DNA of 64,000 bases from contig NZ_BMPI01000002.1 in assembly GCF_014647515.1 (NCBI RefSeq), positions 1 through 64,000 of the forward strand. Direction: 5' to 3'. The notes beneath the pieces are model-generated. The model was given only the letters and a program-made list of their open reading frames with translations, was not told the DNA's origin and did no database searches. The stretch comes from Dactylosporangium sucinum (lineage in GTDB: Bacteria > Actinomycetota > Actinomycetes > Mycobacteriales > Micromonosporaceae). Both the position numbers and the translations under genes were made by a program. Of this stretch, positions 46,301 to 53,056 are shown in pieces (the stretch's first letter is position 1; each line of letters starts with the position of its first letter).

Positions 46301-46513
46301 CTCAAGTGGGAGGCCGCCTACGGCCGCGCGTACCAGATCCAGACCTCGGCCGACGGCTCCACCTGGACCACCGTGTACAGCACCACCACCGGCGACGGCG
46401 GCGTCGACGACGTCACCGTGTCCGGCAGCGGGCGCTATGTCCGCGTCAACGGCACCCAGCGGGCCACCCAGTGGGGGTACTCGCTCTGGGAACTCGAGAT
46501 CTACGGCGCCTGA
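43340..46513 (+). CDS. Secreted PQQ-type sugar dehydrogenase with PKD, CBM6 and two F5/8C domains
   Basis: A 1057-residue secreted protein. Order: signal peptide to about residue 33 (ends PALAA); glucose/sorbosone-dehydrogenase beta-propeller about 40-485 (VLPDRTVLHTSRDGRIF, EEGLQGIAADPNF, EIYAMGFRNPFRM); PKD domain about 488-570 (TYAWNFGDGGTST); an Ig-like region to about 670; CBM6 about 675-800 (AIDNGDWLAF); F5/8C repeats about 805-930 and 935-1057. The propeller type oxidises sugars extracellularly using PQQ. RBS AAGGAG precedes ATG 43340. Nine bases after its stop begins a ThuA-DUF1080 protein carrying the same F5/8C modules, so both probably act on the same glycan. Confidence 0.88.
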   Translation: MRRRIAAIVATTLVASSLTAVDLARTAAPALAAEVLQEVTLAKGTAAMGEPMSLAVLPDRTVLHTSRDGRIFSTDAAGNTRVAGTIPVYTHDEEGLQGIAADPNFAGNRWIYLYYAPPLSTPAGDAPSTGTDADFARWQGYNQLSRFTVRADGTVDLASEKRMLQVTTDRGMCCHVGGDLDFDAQGNLYLTTGDDTQPWSSNGYTPIDERPGWSWDFDAQRSAGNTNDLRGKLLRITPQADGTYTVPAGNLFPPGTARTRPEIYAMGFRNPFRMSVDKATGVVYIGNYAADSDTNDPNRGEGGHQEFERITGPGNHGWPYCQGYNAPYNDYDFATGTSGPKFDCAAPVNDSPHNTGLTNLPAAKPAWLAYDNQPGSPLGNTGGGPMAGPVYRFNPSLNSATKLPQSFDGKFFAGEFSLDWIKTVQVNADGSPGAVESFPWTHKHIMDLAIGPEGALYVLDYGAGWFNGDENSALYRIEGVPGGNRAPTAVVTANRTSGQPPLTVAFSSAGSTDPEGGALTYAWNFGDGGTSTAANPSHTYSANGSYTARLTVTDPAGNTGSASTTITVGNTTPVVTITGPANGSLFDFGDAVPFQVSVTDPEDGTIDCSRVAVNFVLGHDQHGHPITSTTGCTGVLQTSASSEHNPSDNIFGVVDAAYTDRGGLTAHAQIVLQPRHRQAEHFGSSSGNLTIYNTTTAEGSYVGAIDNGDWLAFTTYNLAGTTGVTARVASATAGGTLEFRSDSPTGPLAGSVAVPGTGGWENWTTVSTTLSPQAGTRPLYLTFKGGTGALFNVDAFTFTSSADLARGRPVTVSSTDDPARPGGLAVDGNGATRWSSAYSDPQWIAVDLGGTYTLSRVRLSWEVAYGRAYQIQTSLDGSTWTTVYSTTSGDGGVDDVPVSGSGRFVRVHGTQRATQWGYSLWELNVYGTASLLSQGRPVTTSSVEPGNLLVGANAVDGNGATRWGSAYSDPQWISVDLGSTRTINRVKLKWEAAYGRAYQIQTSADGSTWTTVYSTTTGDGGVDDVTVSGSGRYVRVNGTQRATQWGYSLWELEIYGA

Positions 46514-48612
46514 GAGGAGCCATGATGCGCAGATTCCTCGCGGTGCTCGCCCTCGCCGCCGCCGCCACGCTGACGGCGGTCACGCCGGCGAACGCCGCGC
46601 CCGCCTTCAAGGTGCTGGTGTTCACCAAGACGGCGGGCTTCCGGCACAGCTCGATCCCGGCCGGCATCGCCGCCGTCCAGCAGCTCGGCGCGGCGAACAA
46701 CTTCGCCGTCGACGCTACCGAGGACGCCGGGGCGTTCACGGTCGCCAACCTCGCGCAGTACAAGGCGGTCGTCTGGCTGTCGACGACCGGCGATGTCCTG
46801 AACGACGCCCAGCAGGCCGCGTTCCAGTCCTACGTCCGGGCCGGCGGCGGCTACGCCGGCGTCCACGCCGCGGCCGACACCGAGTACGGCTGGTCGTGGT
46901 ACGGCGGGCTGGTCGGTGCGTACTTCAGCAGCCACCCGGCGAACCAGCAGGCGACGGTGCGGGCCGAGGACCGGGCGCACCCGTCGACCGCGCACCTCGC
47001 CTCGGCGTGGACGCGGGTCGACGAGTGGTACAACTACGCGACCAACCCGCGGGCGAACGTGAAGGTGCTCGCGACGCTCGACGAGTCGACGTACAGCGGC
47101 GGATCGATGGGCGCGGATCACCCGATCACGTGGTGCCAGGCCTACGACGGCGGTCGTTCGTGGTACACCGGCATGGGCCACACCGACGAGTCATACGCCG
47201 ACCCGACCTTCACGCGGCTGCTGCTCGGCGGCATCCGCTGGGCGGCGGGCGCGGCGGCCGGGGACTGCCGGCCGGAGCGCGGCTACACGGCGCTGTTCGA
47301 CGGCACGCAGGCGAGCCTCGACCGGTGGCGCATGGCGGGACCGGGCGGGTTCACCCTGGCCGACGGCACGATCAGCTCCTTCGGCGGCATGGGGTTGCTC
47401 TGGTACCCCGTGAGCACGTTCGCCGACTACTCCCTCAAGGTCGACTGGATGATGCCCGGCGACGACAACGGCGGCGTCTTCATCGGCTTCCCCGACCCCG
47501 GCAACGACCCCTGGGCACCGGTGAACGCGGGCCACGAGATCCAGGTCGACGCCACCGACGCCGACCCGGCCCGCACCACGGGCAGCGTCTACAGCTTCAA
47601 GGCCCCTGACGCGGCGCTGCGCGCGGCGAACCTCAACCCGCCGGGCGCGTGGAACACCTACGACATCCAGGTCCACGGCCAGCGCGTCGAGGTGTACCTC
47701 AACGGAGTCAAGGTCAACGACTACGTATCTTCGCGGAGCATCGGTAACGGCTATGTCGGCGTGCAGAACGACGGCGACGCCGCTCACATCAGCTACCGCA
47801 ACATCCGCATCAAGACGGACGGCGCGCCGCCGGCGACGGACGTCGCGCGCGGCAGGCCGGTGACGGTCTCGTCGGTGGAGCCCGGCAGCCCGCACGCCGG
47901 GGCGAACGCGGTGGACGGCAACGCGGCCACCCGCTGGGGATCCGCGTACAGCGATCCACAGTGGATCGCCGTCGACCTCGGCGCGGTGCACTCCCTCAGC
48001 CGGGTCCGGCTGAACTGGGAGACGGCCTACGGCCGCGCCTACCAGATCCAGACCTCGGCCGACGGCTCGACCTGGACCAACGTCTACAGCACCACCACCG
48101 GTGATGGCGGCGTAGACGACGTGGCGGTGTCCGGCAGCGGGCGCTATGTCCGCGTCAACGGCACCCAGCGCGCCACCCAGTGGGGCTACTCGCTCTGGGA
48201 CCTCAACGTCTACGGAACACCCCAGTCCGGCCTGCTCTCCCAGGGCCGCCCGGTCACCGCGTCGTCGGTCGAGCCCGGCAGCCCGCACGCCGCCGCCAAC
48301 GCCGTCGACGGCAACGCCGCGACCCGCTGGGGATCCGCCTACAGCGACCCGCAGTGGATCAGCGTCGACCTCGGCACCACCCGCGCCATCAGCCGGGTCA
48401 GGCTGAGCTGGGAGACGGCCTACGGCCACGCCTACCAGATCCAGACGTCGGCCGACGGCTCCACCTGGACCACCGTCTACAGCACCACCACCGGCGACGG
48501 CGGCGTCGACGACGTCACCGTGACCGGCAGCGGACGCTACCTCCGCGTCAACGGCACCCAGCGCGCCACCCAGTGGGGCTACTCGCTCTGGGAGCTCGAG
48601 GTCTACGGCAGC
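45745..48612 (+). repeat. Four near-identical F5/8C domain repeats in two genes
   Basis: Segments at about 45745-46120, 46130-46510, 47840-48212 and 48230-48612 are highly similar in nucleotide sequence; strings such as TACCAGATCCAGACCTCGGC, the codons for TVYSTTTGDGGVDDV and for QRATQWGYSLW recur in all or most copies. Two copies end each of the adjacent genes. Such repeats allow unequal recombination between the genes and can mislead assembly. Confidence 0.85.
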
Positions 48613-48615
48613 TGA
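46522..48615 (+). CDS. Secreted ThuA - DUF1080 protein with two F5/8C domains
   Basis: A 697-residue secreted protein. Order: signal peptide to about 26 (TPANAA); ThuA-like domain about 28-250 (FKVLVFTKTAGFRHSSI, GGYAGVHAAAD, WYTGMGH); DUF1080 jelly roll about 255-435 (YTALFDGTQASLDRW, DNGGVFIGFP), the 3-keto-disaccharide-hydrolase/GH16-like family; two F5/8C carbohydrate-binding domains to the end. With the upstream sugar dehydrogenase this suggests oxidation of a glycoside followed by cleavage of the keto-glycoside outside the cell; that pathway is inference from family knowledge. ATG 46522 or 46525 is preceded by GAGAGGAG. A strong terminator follows. Confidence 0.87.
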   Translation: MMRRFLAVLALAAAATLTAVTPANAAPAFKVLVFTKTAGFRHSSIPAGIAAVQQLGAANNFAVDATEDAGAFTVANLAQYKAVVWLSTTGDVLNDAQQAAFQSYVRAGGGYAGVHAAADTEYGWSWYGGLVGAYFSSHPANQQATVRAEDRAHPSTAHLASAWTRVDEWYNYATNPRANVKVLATLDESTYSGGSMGADHPITWCQAYDGGRSWYTGMGHTDESYADPTFTRLLLGGIRWAAGAAAGDCRPERGYTALFDGTQASLDRWRMAGPGGFTLADGTISSFGGMGLLWYPVSTFADYSLKVDWMMPGDDNGGVFIGFPDPGNDPWAPVNAGHEIQVDATDADPARTTGSVYSFKAPDAALRAANLNPPGAWNTYDIQVHGQRVEVYLNGVKVNDYVSSRSIGNGYVGVQNDGDAAHISYRNIRIKTDGAPPATDVARGRPVTVSSVEPGSPHAGANAVDGNAATRWGSAYSDPQWIAVDLGAVHSLSRVRLNWETAYGRAYQIQTSADGSTWTNVYSTTTGDGGVDDVAVSGSGRYVRVNGTQRATQWGYSLWDLNVYGTPQSGLLSQGRPVTASSVEPGSPHAAANAVDGNAATRWGSAYSDPQWISVDLGTTRAISRVRLSWETAYGHAYQIQTSADGSTWTTVYSTTTGDGGVDDVTVTGSGRYLRVNGTQRATQWGYSLWELEVYGS

Positions 48616-48630
48616 CTGTATCTTTCACCC

Positions 48631-48667
48631 CCGTCCCCTCCGGCGCGACGACCGCCGGAGGGGACGG
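48631..48667 (+). terminator. 15-bp perfect hairpin terminator
   Basis: CCGTCCCCTCCGGCG (48631-48645) pairs perfectly with 48653-48667 around the 7-base loop CGACGAC, 16 bases after the stop of the ThuA-DUF1080 gene. It separates that operon from the GH5 gene. Confidence 0.85.
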
Positions 48668-48711
48668 AACCCCAGGTCGGGAGCGCGCGCCTGGGCGCCG
48701 GGCCGCGCTGG

Positions 48712-48725
48712 TCGAAGCGGTTCGA
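48712..48725 (+). promoter_or_regulatory. LacI-type operator before the GH5 mannanase
   Basis: TCGAAGCGGTTCGA differs by one base from the perfect palindromes at 27206 and 27353. It lies 73 bases upstream of ATG 48799; a -10-like TATCGT is at 48749-48754. The shared site suggests co-regulation of the mannanase with the GH3 gene and the oligosaccharide importer. Confidence 0.65.
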
Positions 48726-48798
48726 TCGCGTTTCGAAACATCGACGCGTATCGTCCGGCCGGACTGAGCGTGCCCCCTCCCCCGTCCTGAGGTAGGTC

Positions 48799-50181
48799 AT
48801 GAAGAAGAGACGAATCGCCATCCTCGGCGCCGCACTGGTCGCCGTCGCCGCCTCGATCCTCGTCTATGCCCAGCCCGCGTCCGCCGCGGTCGGGCTGCAC
48901 ATCAGCGGCCGGAACATCGTCGAGGCCAACGGCCAGAACTTCATCATGCGCGGGGTCAACCACCCGCACGTCTGGTACACCGGGCAGACGAGCTCGTTCG
49001 CCAACATCAAGGCCCTGGGCGCCAACACCGTCCGCGTGGTGCTCGGCAGCGGCAAGCGCTGGGGGCCGTCCAACGACGTGCCGCAGGTCATCCAGCTGTG
49101 CAAGACCAACCGGATGATCTGTGTGCTGGAGGTCCACGACACCACCGGCTACGGCGAGGACGGCGCGGCCGCCACGCTGGACGAGGCGGTCAACTACTGG
49201 ATCAGCCAGAAGGCGAACCTGGTCGGCCAGGAGAACTACGTCGTCATCAACATCGGCAACGAGCCGATCGGCAACAACAACCCCGGCCAGTGGACGGCCG
49301 CGACCGTCGCCGCCATCCAGAAGCTGCGCAGCAACGGCTTCGAGCACCTCATCATGGTGGACGCGCCGAACTGGGGCCAGGACTGGCAGAACGTCATGCG
49401 CGACAACGGCCAGACGGTCCTCAACGCCGACACCCAGCACAACACGGTGCTGTCGATCCACATGTACGCCGTCTACAACACCGCGGCGAAGGTCATCGAC
49501 TACCTCGACCGCATCCAGGCCGCGGGCTGGCCGCTGGTGATCGGCGAGTTCGGCTGGCAGTTCAACAGCAACGAGGTCGACCACGAGACGATCCTGGCCC
49601 AGGCGCAGGCGCGCGGGCTCGGGTACCTCGGCTGGTCCTGGAGCGGCAACACCGACCCGATCCTCGACATGGCGACGAACTTCAACCCGGCCCAGCTCAC
49701 CACCTGGGGCCAGCGCATCTTCAACGGCACGAACGGGATCAAGGCCACCGCCAAGGAGGCGACGATCTTCAGCGGGAACCCGCCGCCGTCGTCCGCGTCG
49801 CCGTCCCCGAGCCGGTCGTCGGCCTCGCCGTCGCCGTCCCCGAGCCGCTCGTCCGCGTCGCCGTCGCCGTCCTCGGGCACCAAGGGCTGCACGGCCGCGT
49901 ACTCGATCGTGGGCCAGTGGCCGGGCGGGTTCCAGGCCGACGTGAAGGTCACCGCCGGTACCGCCGCCATCACCGGCTGGACCGTGACCTGGACCTTCGC
50001 CAACGGCCAGACGATCACCCAGGCGTGGAGCGCGACGATCACCAGCTCCGGCTCGGCGGTCACCGCCCGCAACGTCAGCTACAACGGCACCCTGGGCGCC
50101 GGGGCGAGCACGAACTTCGGCTTCCTCGGCTCGTGGAACGGCACGAACACCGCCCCGGCGGTGTCCTGCACCGCCTCGTAG
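48799..50181 (+). CDS. Secreted GH5 (GH5_8-like) endo-beta-mannanase with CBM2
   Basis: A 460-residue secreted glycosidase. Signal peptide to about residue 30 (QPASAA); GH5 barrel about 31-325 with acid/base Glu155 in INIGNEPIG and nucleophile Glu250 in VIGEFGW; a Ser/Pro linker with repeats SPSPSRSSAS (about 328-355); CBM2 from about 358 (GCTAAYSIVGQWPGGFQADV) with the conserved Trp residues and terminal Cys. The barrel pattern (RGVNHPHVWY, LEVHDTTGYGED) fits GH5 subfamily 8 mannanases; a cellulase is less likely. The RBS is GAGGTAGG. It likely releases manno-oligosaccharides for the importer at 27.4-31.0 kb. Confidence 0.9.
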   Translation: MKKRRIAILGAALVAVAASILVYAQPASAAVGLHISGRNIVEANGQNFIMRGVNHPHVWYTGQTSSFANIKALGANTVRVVLGSGKRWGPSNDVPQVIQLCKTNRMICVLEVHDTTGYGEDGAAATLDEAVNYWISQKANLVGQENYVVINIGNEPIGNNNPGQWTAATVAAIQKLRSNGFEHLIMVDAPNWGQDWQNVMRDNGQTVLNADTQHNTVLSIHMYAVYNTAAKVIDYLDRIQAAGWPLVIGEFGWQFNSNEVDHETILAQAQARGLGYLGWSWSGNTDPILDMATNFNPAQLTTWGQRIFNGTNGIKATAKEATIFSGNPPPSSASPSPSRSSASPSPSPSRSSASPSPSSGTKGCTAAYSIVGQWPGGFQADVKVTAGTAAITGWTVTWTFANGQTITQAWSATITSSGSAVTARNVSYNGTLGAGASTNFGFLGSWNGTNTAPAVSCTAS

Positions 50182-50192
50182 TCACGGTCCGC

Positions 50193-50231
50193 ACGACGCC
50201 CCGCCGGCCTGTTCCGCCGGCGGGGCGTCGT
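50193..50231 (+). terminator. 15-bp perfect hairpin terminator after GH5
   Basis: ACGACGCCCCGCCGG (50193-50207) pairs with 50217-50231 around a 9-base loop, 12 bases after the mannanase stop. No U-tract follows. Confidence 0.85.
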
Positions 50232-50322
50232 CGTGTGCGGGCTGAAACATTCCGGCGGGTGCCGGACATGTCAGGGTGACCGGGCACCCACCCGGCTTCG
50301 CCGACCCGTGAGGAGCTGGACC

Positions 50323-50841
50323 TTGGCTCGCGCCCCCGCCGCCGACCGGTACGAACGCCTGTACCGCGCGCACTATCAGGACCTGCTCGGCTACGCCCTG
50401 CGCCGGGTCGACCCGCCGGAGGCGGCGGCCGACGTGGTCGCCGAGACCTTCCTCGTCGCCTGGCGCCGCTTCGCGGACATCCCGGCCGACCAGGCCCGTG
50501 CCTGGCTGTTCGGGGTGGCCCGCAACGTGCTGGCCAACCACGGCCGGACCGAGCGGCGCCGGGCCGGGCTCGCCGCCCAGCTGCGCCGCGAGCTGGCCAC
50601 GCTCCCGGCCGTCCAGACCGATCCGCCGGAGCACGTCGCCCACGCCTTCGACGGCCTGCCCGACGCCGACCGGGAGCTGCTGCGCCTGGTCGCGTGGGAG
50701 GGCCTCACCACCGACGAGCTGGCGGTGGCGCTGGGCTGCACGCCGAACGCCGTCCGCATCCGCCTGCACCGTGCCCGGCAGCGCTTCGCCGCCGCGCTGG
50801 GCGAGCCGATCCCGACCACCGACCGAGGAGCAGGAGCATGA
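50323..50841 (+). CDS. ECF-family RNA polymerase sigma factor
   Basis: A 172-residue ECF sigma factor: region 2 with YRAHYQDLLGYALRRV, EAAADVVAETFLVAWRRF and the -10-recognising part WLFGVARNVLANH; region 4 with LPDADRELLRLVAWEGLTTDELAVALGCTPNAVRIRLHRAR. TTG 50323 is chosen because GAGGAG lies 8 bases upstream; GTG 50308 is an alternative that would place the RBS inside the gene. Its stop overlaps the next start (ATGA), so sigma factor and membrane partner are coupled. Target promoters are unknown. Confidence 0.87.
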   Translation: MARAPAADRYERLYRAHYQDLLGYALRRVDPPEAAADVVAETFLVAWRRFADIPADQARAWLFGVARNVLANHGRTERRRAGLAAQLRRELATLPAVQTDPPEHVAHAFDGLPDADRELLRLVAWEGLTTDELAVALGCTPNAVRIRLHRARQRFAAALGEPIPTTDRGAGA

Positions 50842-51698
50842 GCCACCCTTCGGAGCAGGACCAGGACCGCCTGGTCCGGCTGCTGGCCCCGCCGCGGGCC
50901 GTCCCGCCGGCCGCCGCGGACCCGGACGGGCCGGCCGCCACCGCGCTGCTGGAGAGCATCCGCCACGCGAACCGCACCCGGATCCGGCCCTGGGTCCGGC
51001 CCTGGATCGCGATCCCGGCGGTGGCGGCGGCCGCGATCGCGGCGTTCGTCGTCATCGCGCTGCTGCCCGGGAGCGGTCCGGCGCCCGCGCACGCGCTGGA
51101 CATCACGCGCGACTCGCAGTACATCACGATCCGCATCCTGGACCCGGACGCGGATCCCGCCCGGTACCGGCAGGAGCTGGCCCGGCACGGGCTGAACATC
51201 GAGCTGACGCTGGTCCCCGTCGACGCCGGCCAGGTGGGCCGGGTCGTCTTCAGCGAGGTCGGCGACACGGGCAACGGCCCGACGATCGAGTACGTCGAGT
51301 CGCCGGGCCACTGCAGCCCCAACGGCTCCTGCGCGGTCGCCGTGCGGGTGCCGGTCACGTTCGCCTCGTACGCCCGGCTGTCCTTCGGCCGCGCCGCGAA
51401 GCCCGGCGAGTGGATCGAGGGCGGCTCCGCCCAGCAGAACGCCGACGCGGCGCAGCTACGGGGCCGCACGGTGGCGGACGCCCGGCGGATCCTGGAGTCC
51501 CGCGGGCAGACGGCGACGTACCGGGTCGGCTGGCAGTCCCTGGACACCCCGGCGGAGCAGATCCCGTCGACGTGGATCGTGTACGACACGGCCCCGCTGC
51601 CGGACGACGTCGTCGTCCTCTGGGTCTCCGCGGACGGCCAGGCGCCGCGCCCGCCCAGGAGCGGCCCTCCGGGCGCGTCGCAGTTCGTGCCTCGTTAG
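50838..51698 (+). CDS. Membrane-anchored protein with PASTA-like end, probable sigma-factor partner
   Basis: A 286-residue bitopic protein. About 55 cytoplasmic residues (EQDQDRLVRLLAPPR) are followed by one transmembrane helix (about 57-77, PAVAAAAIAAFVVIALL) and an extracytoplasmic region whose C-terminal part (GRTVADARRILESRGQTATY, about 208-265) resembles a PASTA domain. There is no clear anti-sigma zinc motif, but genes coupled to ECF sigma factors commonly encode their membrane regulators, so an anti-sigma or sensor role is inferred. The last residues (GASQFVPR) are encoded by the first unit of a tandem repeat that continues downstream. Confidence 0.7.
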   Translation: MSHPSEQDQDRLVRLLAPPRAVPPAAADPDGPAATALLESIRHANRTRIRPWVRPWIAIPAVAAAAIAAFVVIALLPGSGPAPAHALDITRDSQYITIRILDPDADPARYRQELARHGLNIELTLVPVDAGQVGRVVFSEVGDTGNGPTIEYVESPGHCSPNGSCAVAVRVPVTFASYARLSFGRAAKPGEWIEGGSAQQNADAAQLRGRTVADARRILESRGQTATYRVGWQSLDTPAEQIPSTWIVYDTAPLPDDVVVLWVSADGQAPRPPRSGPPGASQFVPR

Positions 51699-51805
51699 GC
51701 TCCTCGGCGCGTCGCAGTTCGTGCCTCGTCAGGCGCGGCGCTCCTCGGCGTGTCGCAGTTCGTGCCTCGTCAGGCGCGGCGCTCCTGGAGGCGCCGCTCC
51801 TCGGC
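51675..51805. repeat. Three-copy tandem repeat spanning two gene ends
   Basis: GCGTCGCAGTTCGTGCCTCG occurs at 51675 and 51709, and with one change (GTGTCGC...) at 51750, giving periods of 34 and 41. Between copies lie CTCCTCGGCG and CAGGCGCGGCG strings. The first copy forms the 3' end of the PASTA-like gene and the last portion forms the 3' end of the converging DUF5997 gene. Confidence 0.75.
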
Positions 51806-52141
51806 GCGGACCTCGGCAAGCGACTCCCGCTCGCGGACCAGCCACTCCGGCGGGTCCGCGGCGAGGGCCTGGATCTCGGCCGTGGTCAGCGCCTCGGTGA
51901 CGCCGCCCCGGGCCAGGCCGCTGTTCGACACGCGCAGCCGGGCCGCGACCACGTTGCGCGGGTGCGGCCCGTCGCGGCGCAGGTCGGCGAGCCACTGCGG
52001 CGGGTTGCGCTGCAGCTCGTCGAGCTGCTCACGGGTGATCGGGCCGGCCCGGAACTCGGGCGGGGTCGCCGGCAGGTAGACGTCCAGCTTCGCGGCCGCC
52101 GTGGCGGGCTTCATCTCCTGGGGCTTCTTCGGCTTGCTCAC
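51770..52141 (-). CDS. DUF5997 family protein
   Basis: A 123-residue soluble protein matching the actinobacterial DUF5997 pattern: MKPATAAAKLDVYLPATP at the start, ELQRNPPQWLADLRRDGPHP, then VVAARLRVSNSGLARGGVTE and ALAADPPEWLVRERE. The two PP(E/Q)WL repeats are characteristic. The function of the family is unknown. It is divergent, over about 40 bases, from a HTH-less LysR effector-domain gene, a neighbourhood I recall as common for this family. The C-terminal residues (RLQERRA) come from the tandem repeat. Confidence 0.8.
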   Translation of the reverse strand: MSKPKKPQEMKPATAAAKLDVYLPATPPEFRAGPITREQLDELQRNPPQWLADLRRDGPHPRNVVAARLRVSNSGLARGGVTEALTTAEIQALAADPPEWLVRERESLAEVRAEERRLQERRA

Positions 52142-52169
52142 CCGGTCAGAGTAGCGGCAGGGTGGCCGG

Positions 52170-52175
52170 TACCCT
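52170..52175 (+). promoter_or_regulatory. -10 TACCCT for leaderless LysR-effector gene
   Basis: TACCCT ends 7 bases before GTG 52183; no ribosome site other than GAGG immediately adjacent is present. The layout matches the other leaderless promoters of the window. Confidence 0.5.
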
Positions 52176-52182
52176 GAGGTCG

Positions 52183-52827
52183 GTGGAGAGGTTCCGGCTG
52201 GTCGTCGTTCCCGGGGTCGTCGTGGACCGGTGGGCCCGCACCTGGGCCGAGCGGCGCCCGGAGACCCGGCTGGAGCTGGTCCCGGCGGAGTCCGCCGACG
52301 CCCCGGAGCACCTGCCGGGCCGCGCCGAGGCCGGCCTGCTCCGCGAGCCGGTGGACCGCGAGCTGCTGCATGCCATCCCGCTGTACCGCGAGCAGACCGT
52401 CGTCGTCGTGCCGCGCGACCACCTGCTGGCCGCGGCCGACGAGCTGACCCTCGCCGAGGTCACGGACCTGGACGAGCCGCTGCTCCGCCCGCTCGACGAG
52501 GTGCTCCAACCGCCGGGCGGGGCGCCGGACGACCGCCCGGCGACGACGGCGCTCGCGATCGAGCTGGTGGCGGCCGAGGCCGGCCTGCTGCTGGTCCCGA
52601 TGTCGCTGGCCCGGCTGCACCACCGCCGCGACCTCACGTACCGCCCGGTGACCGACGCCCCGACCTCCTCGGTGGTCCTGGCCTGGCCGCGCGACGCCCA
52701 CACCGAGCTGGTCGAGGAGATGATCGGCATCGTCCGCGGCCGCACGGCGAACAGCACCCGCGGCCGCGCCCCGACCCCGCCACCGGCCCGAGCCCCGAGA
52801 CCCCCACGCAAGGGCCGCCGCCGCTGA
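52183..52827 (+). CDS. LysR substrate-binding domain protein without HTH
   Basis: A 214-residue protein consisting only of a LysR-type effector domain: FRLVVVPGVVVDRWARTW begins the first lobe, AIPLYREQTVVVVPRDHLLA and IELVAAEAGLLLVPMSLARL lie in the second. The winged helix that should precede it is absent and there is no room for it before the promoter. The last 40 residues are Arg/Pro-rich and basic (TRGRAPTPPPARAPRPPRKG), possibly nucleic-acid or partner binding. Paired divergently with DUF5997. It may sense a ligand and act with a separate partner; no function is established. Confidence 0.78.
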   Translation: MERFRLVVVPGVVVDRWARTWAERRPETRLELVPAESADAPEHLPGRAEAGLLREPVDRELLHAIPLYREQTVVVVPRDHLLAAADELTLAEVTDLDEPLLRPLDEVLQPPGGAPDDRPATTALAIELVAAEAGLLLVPMSLARLHHRRDLTYRPVTDAPTSSVVLAWPRDAHTELVEEMIGIVRGRTANSTRGRAPTPPPARAPRPPRKGRRR

Positions 52828-52903
52828 CGGCTCGCGTCATCCGCCGGCCGCGCATCCAGGGTGCGCAGGAGCGCGAGCCGGGCGGCCGGGTCGGACATTG
52901 ATA

Positions 52904-52963
52904 GACGTTGGTCGATCTACCCTCAGACTTGGTGATCGAACTGAGGGTAGATCGACCAACGTC
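52904..52963. terminator. 23-bp perfect inverted repeat between convergent genes
   Basis: Bases 52904-52926 (starting GACGTTGGTCGATCTACC) pair perfectly with 52941-52963 around a 14-base loop. The flanking genes converge on it, so it is well placed as a bidirectional terminator, although the stem is unusually long and AT-richer than its surroundings. The rest of the 229-base gap shows no gene. Confidence 0.7.
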
Positions 52964-53056
52964 AAACTAGCAGGCGACGCGGGGGCGCCAGATGGGGCAA
53001 GCCGAGGGGCGGCGCGCCCGGGGCGGTCCAGCTTCGGCGTCCGCGGCCGCGCCCGC

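Noticed and set aside
43933-46521. Very long plus-frame extension upstream of the ThuA gene
   Set aside because: The frame is open through the sugar-dehydrogenase gene but only becomes protein-like after ATG 46522, which has its own RBS and signal peptide.
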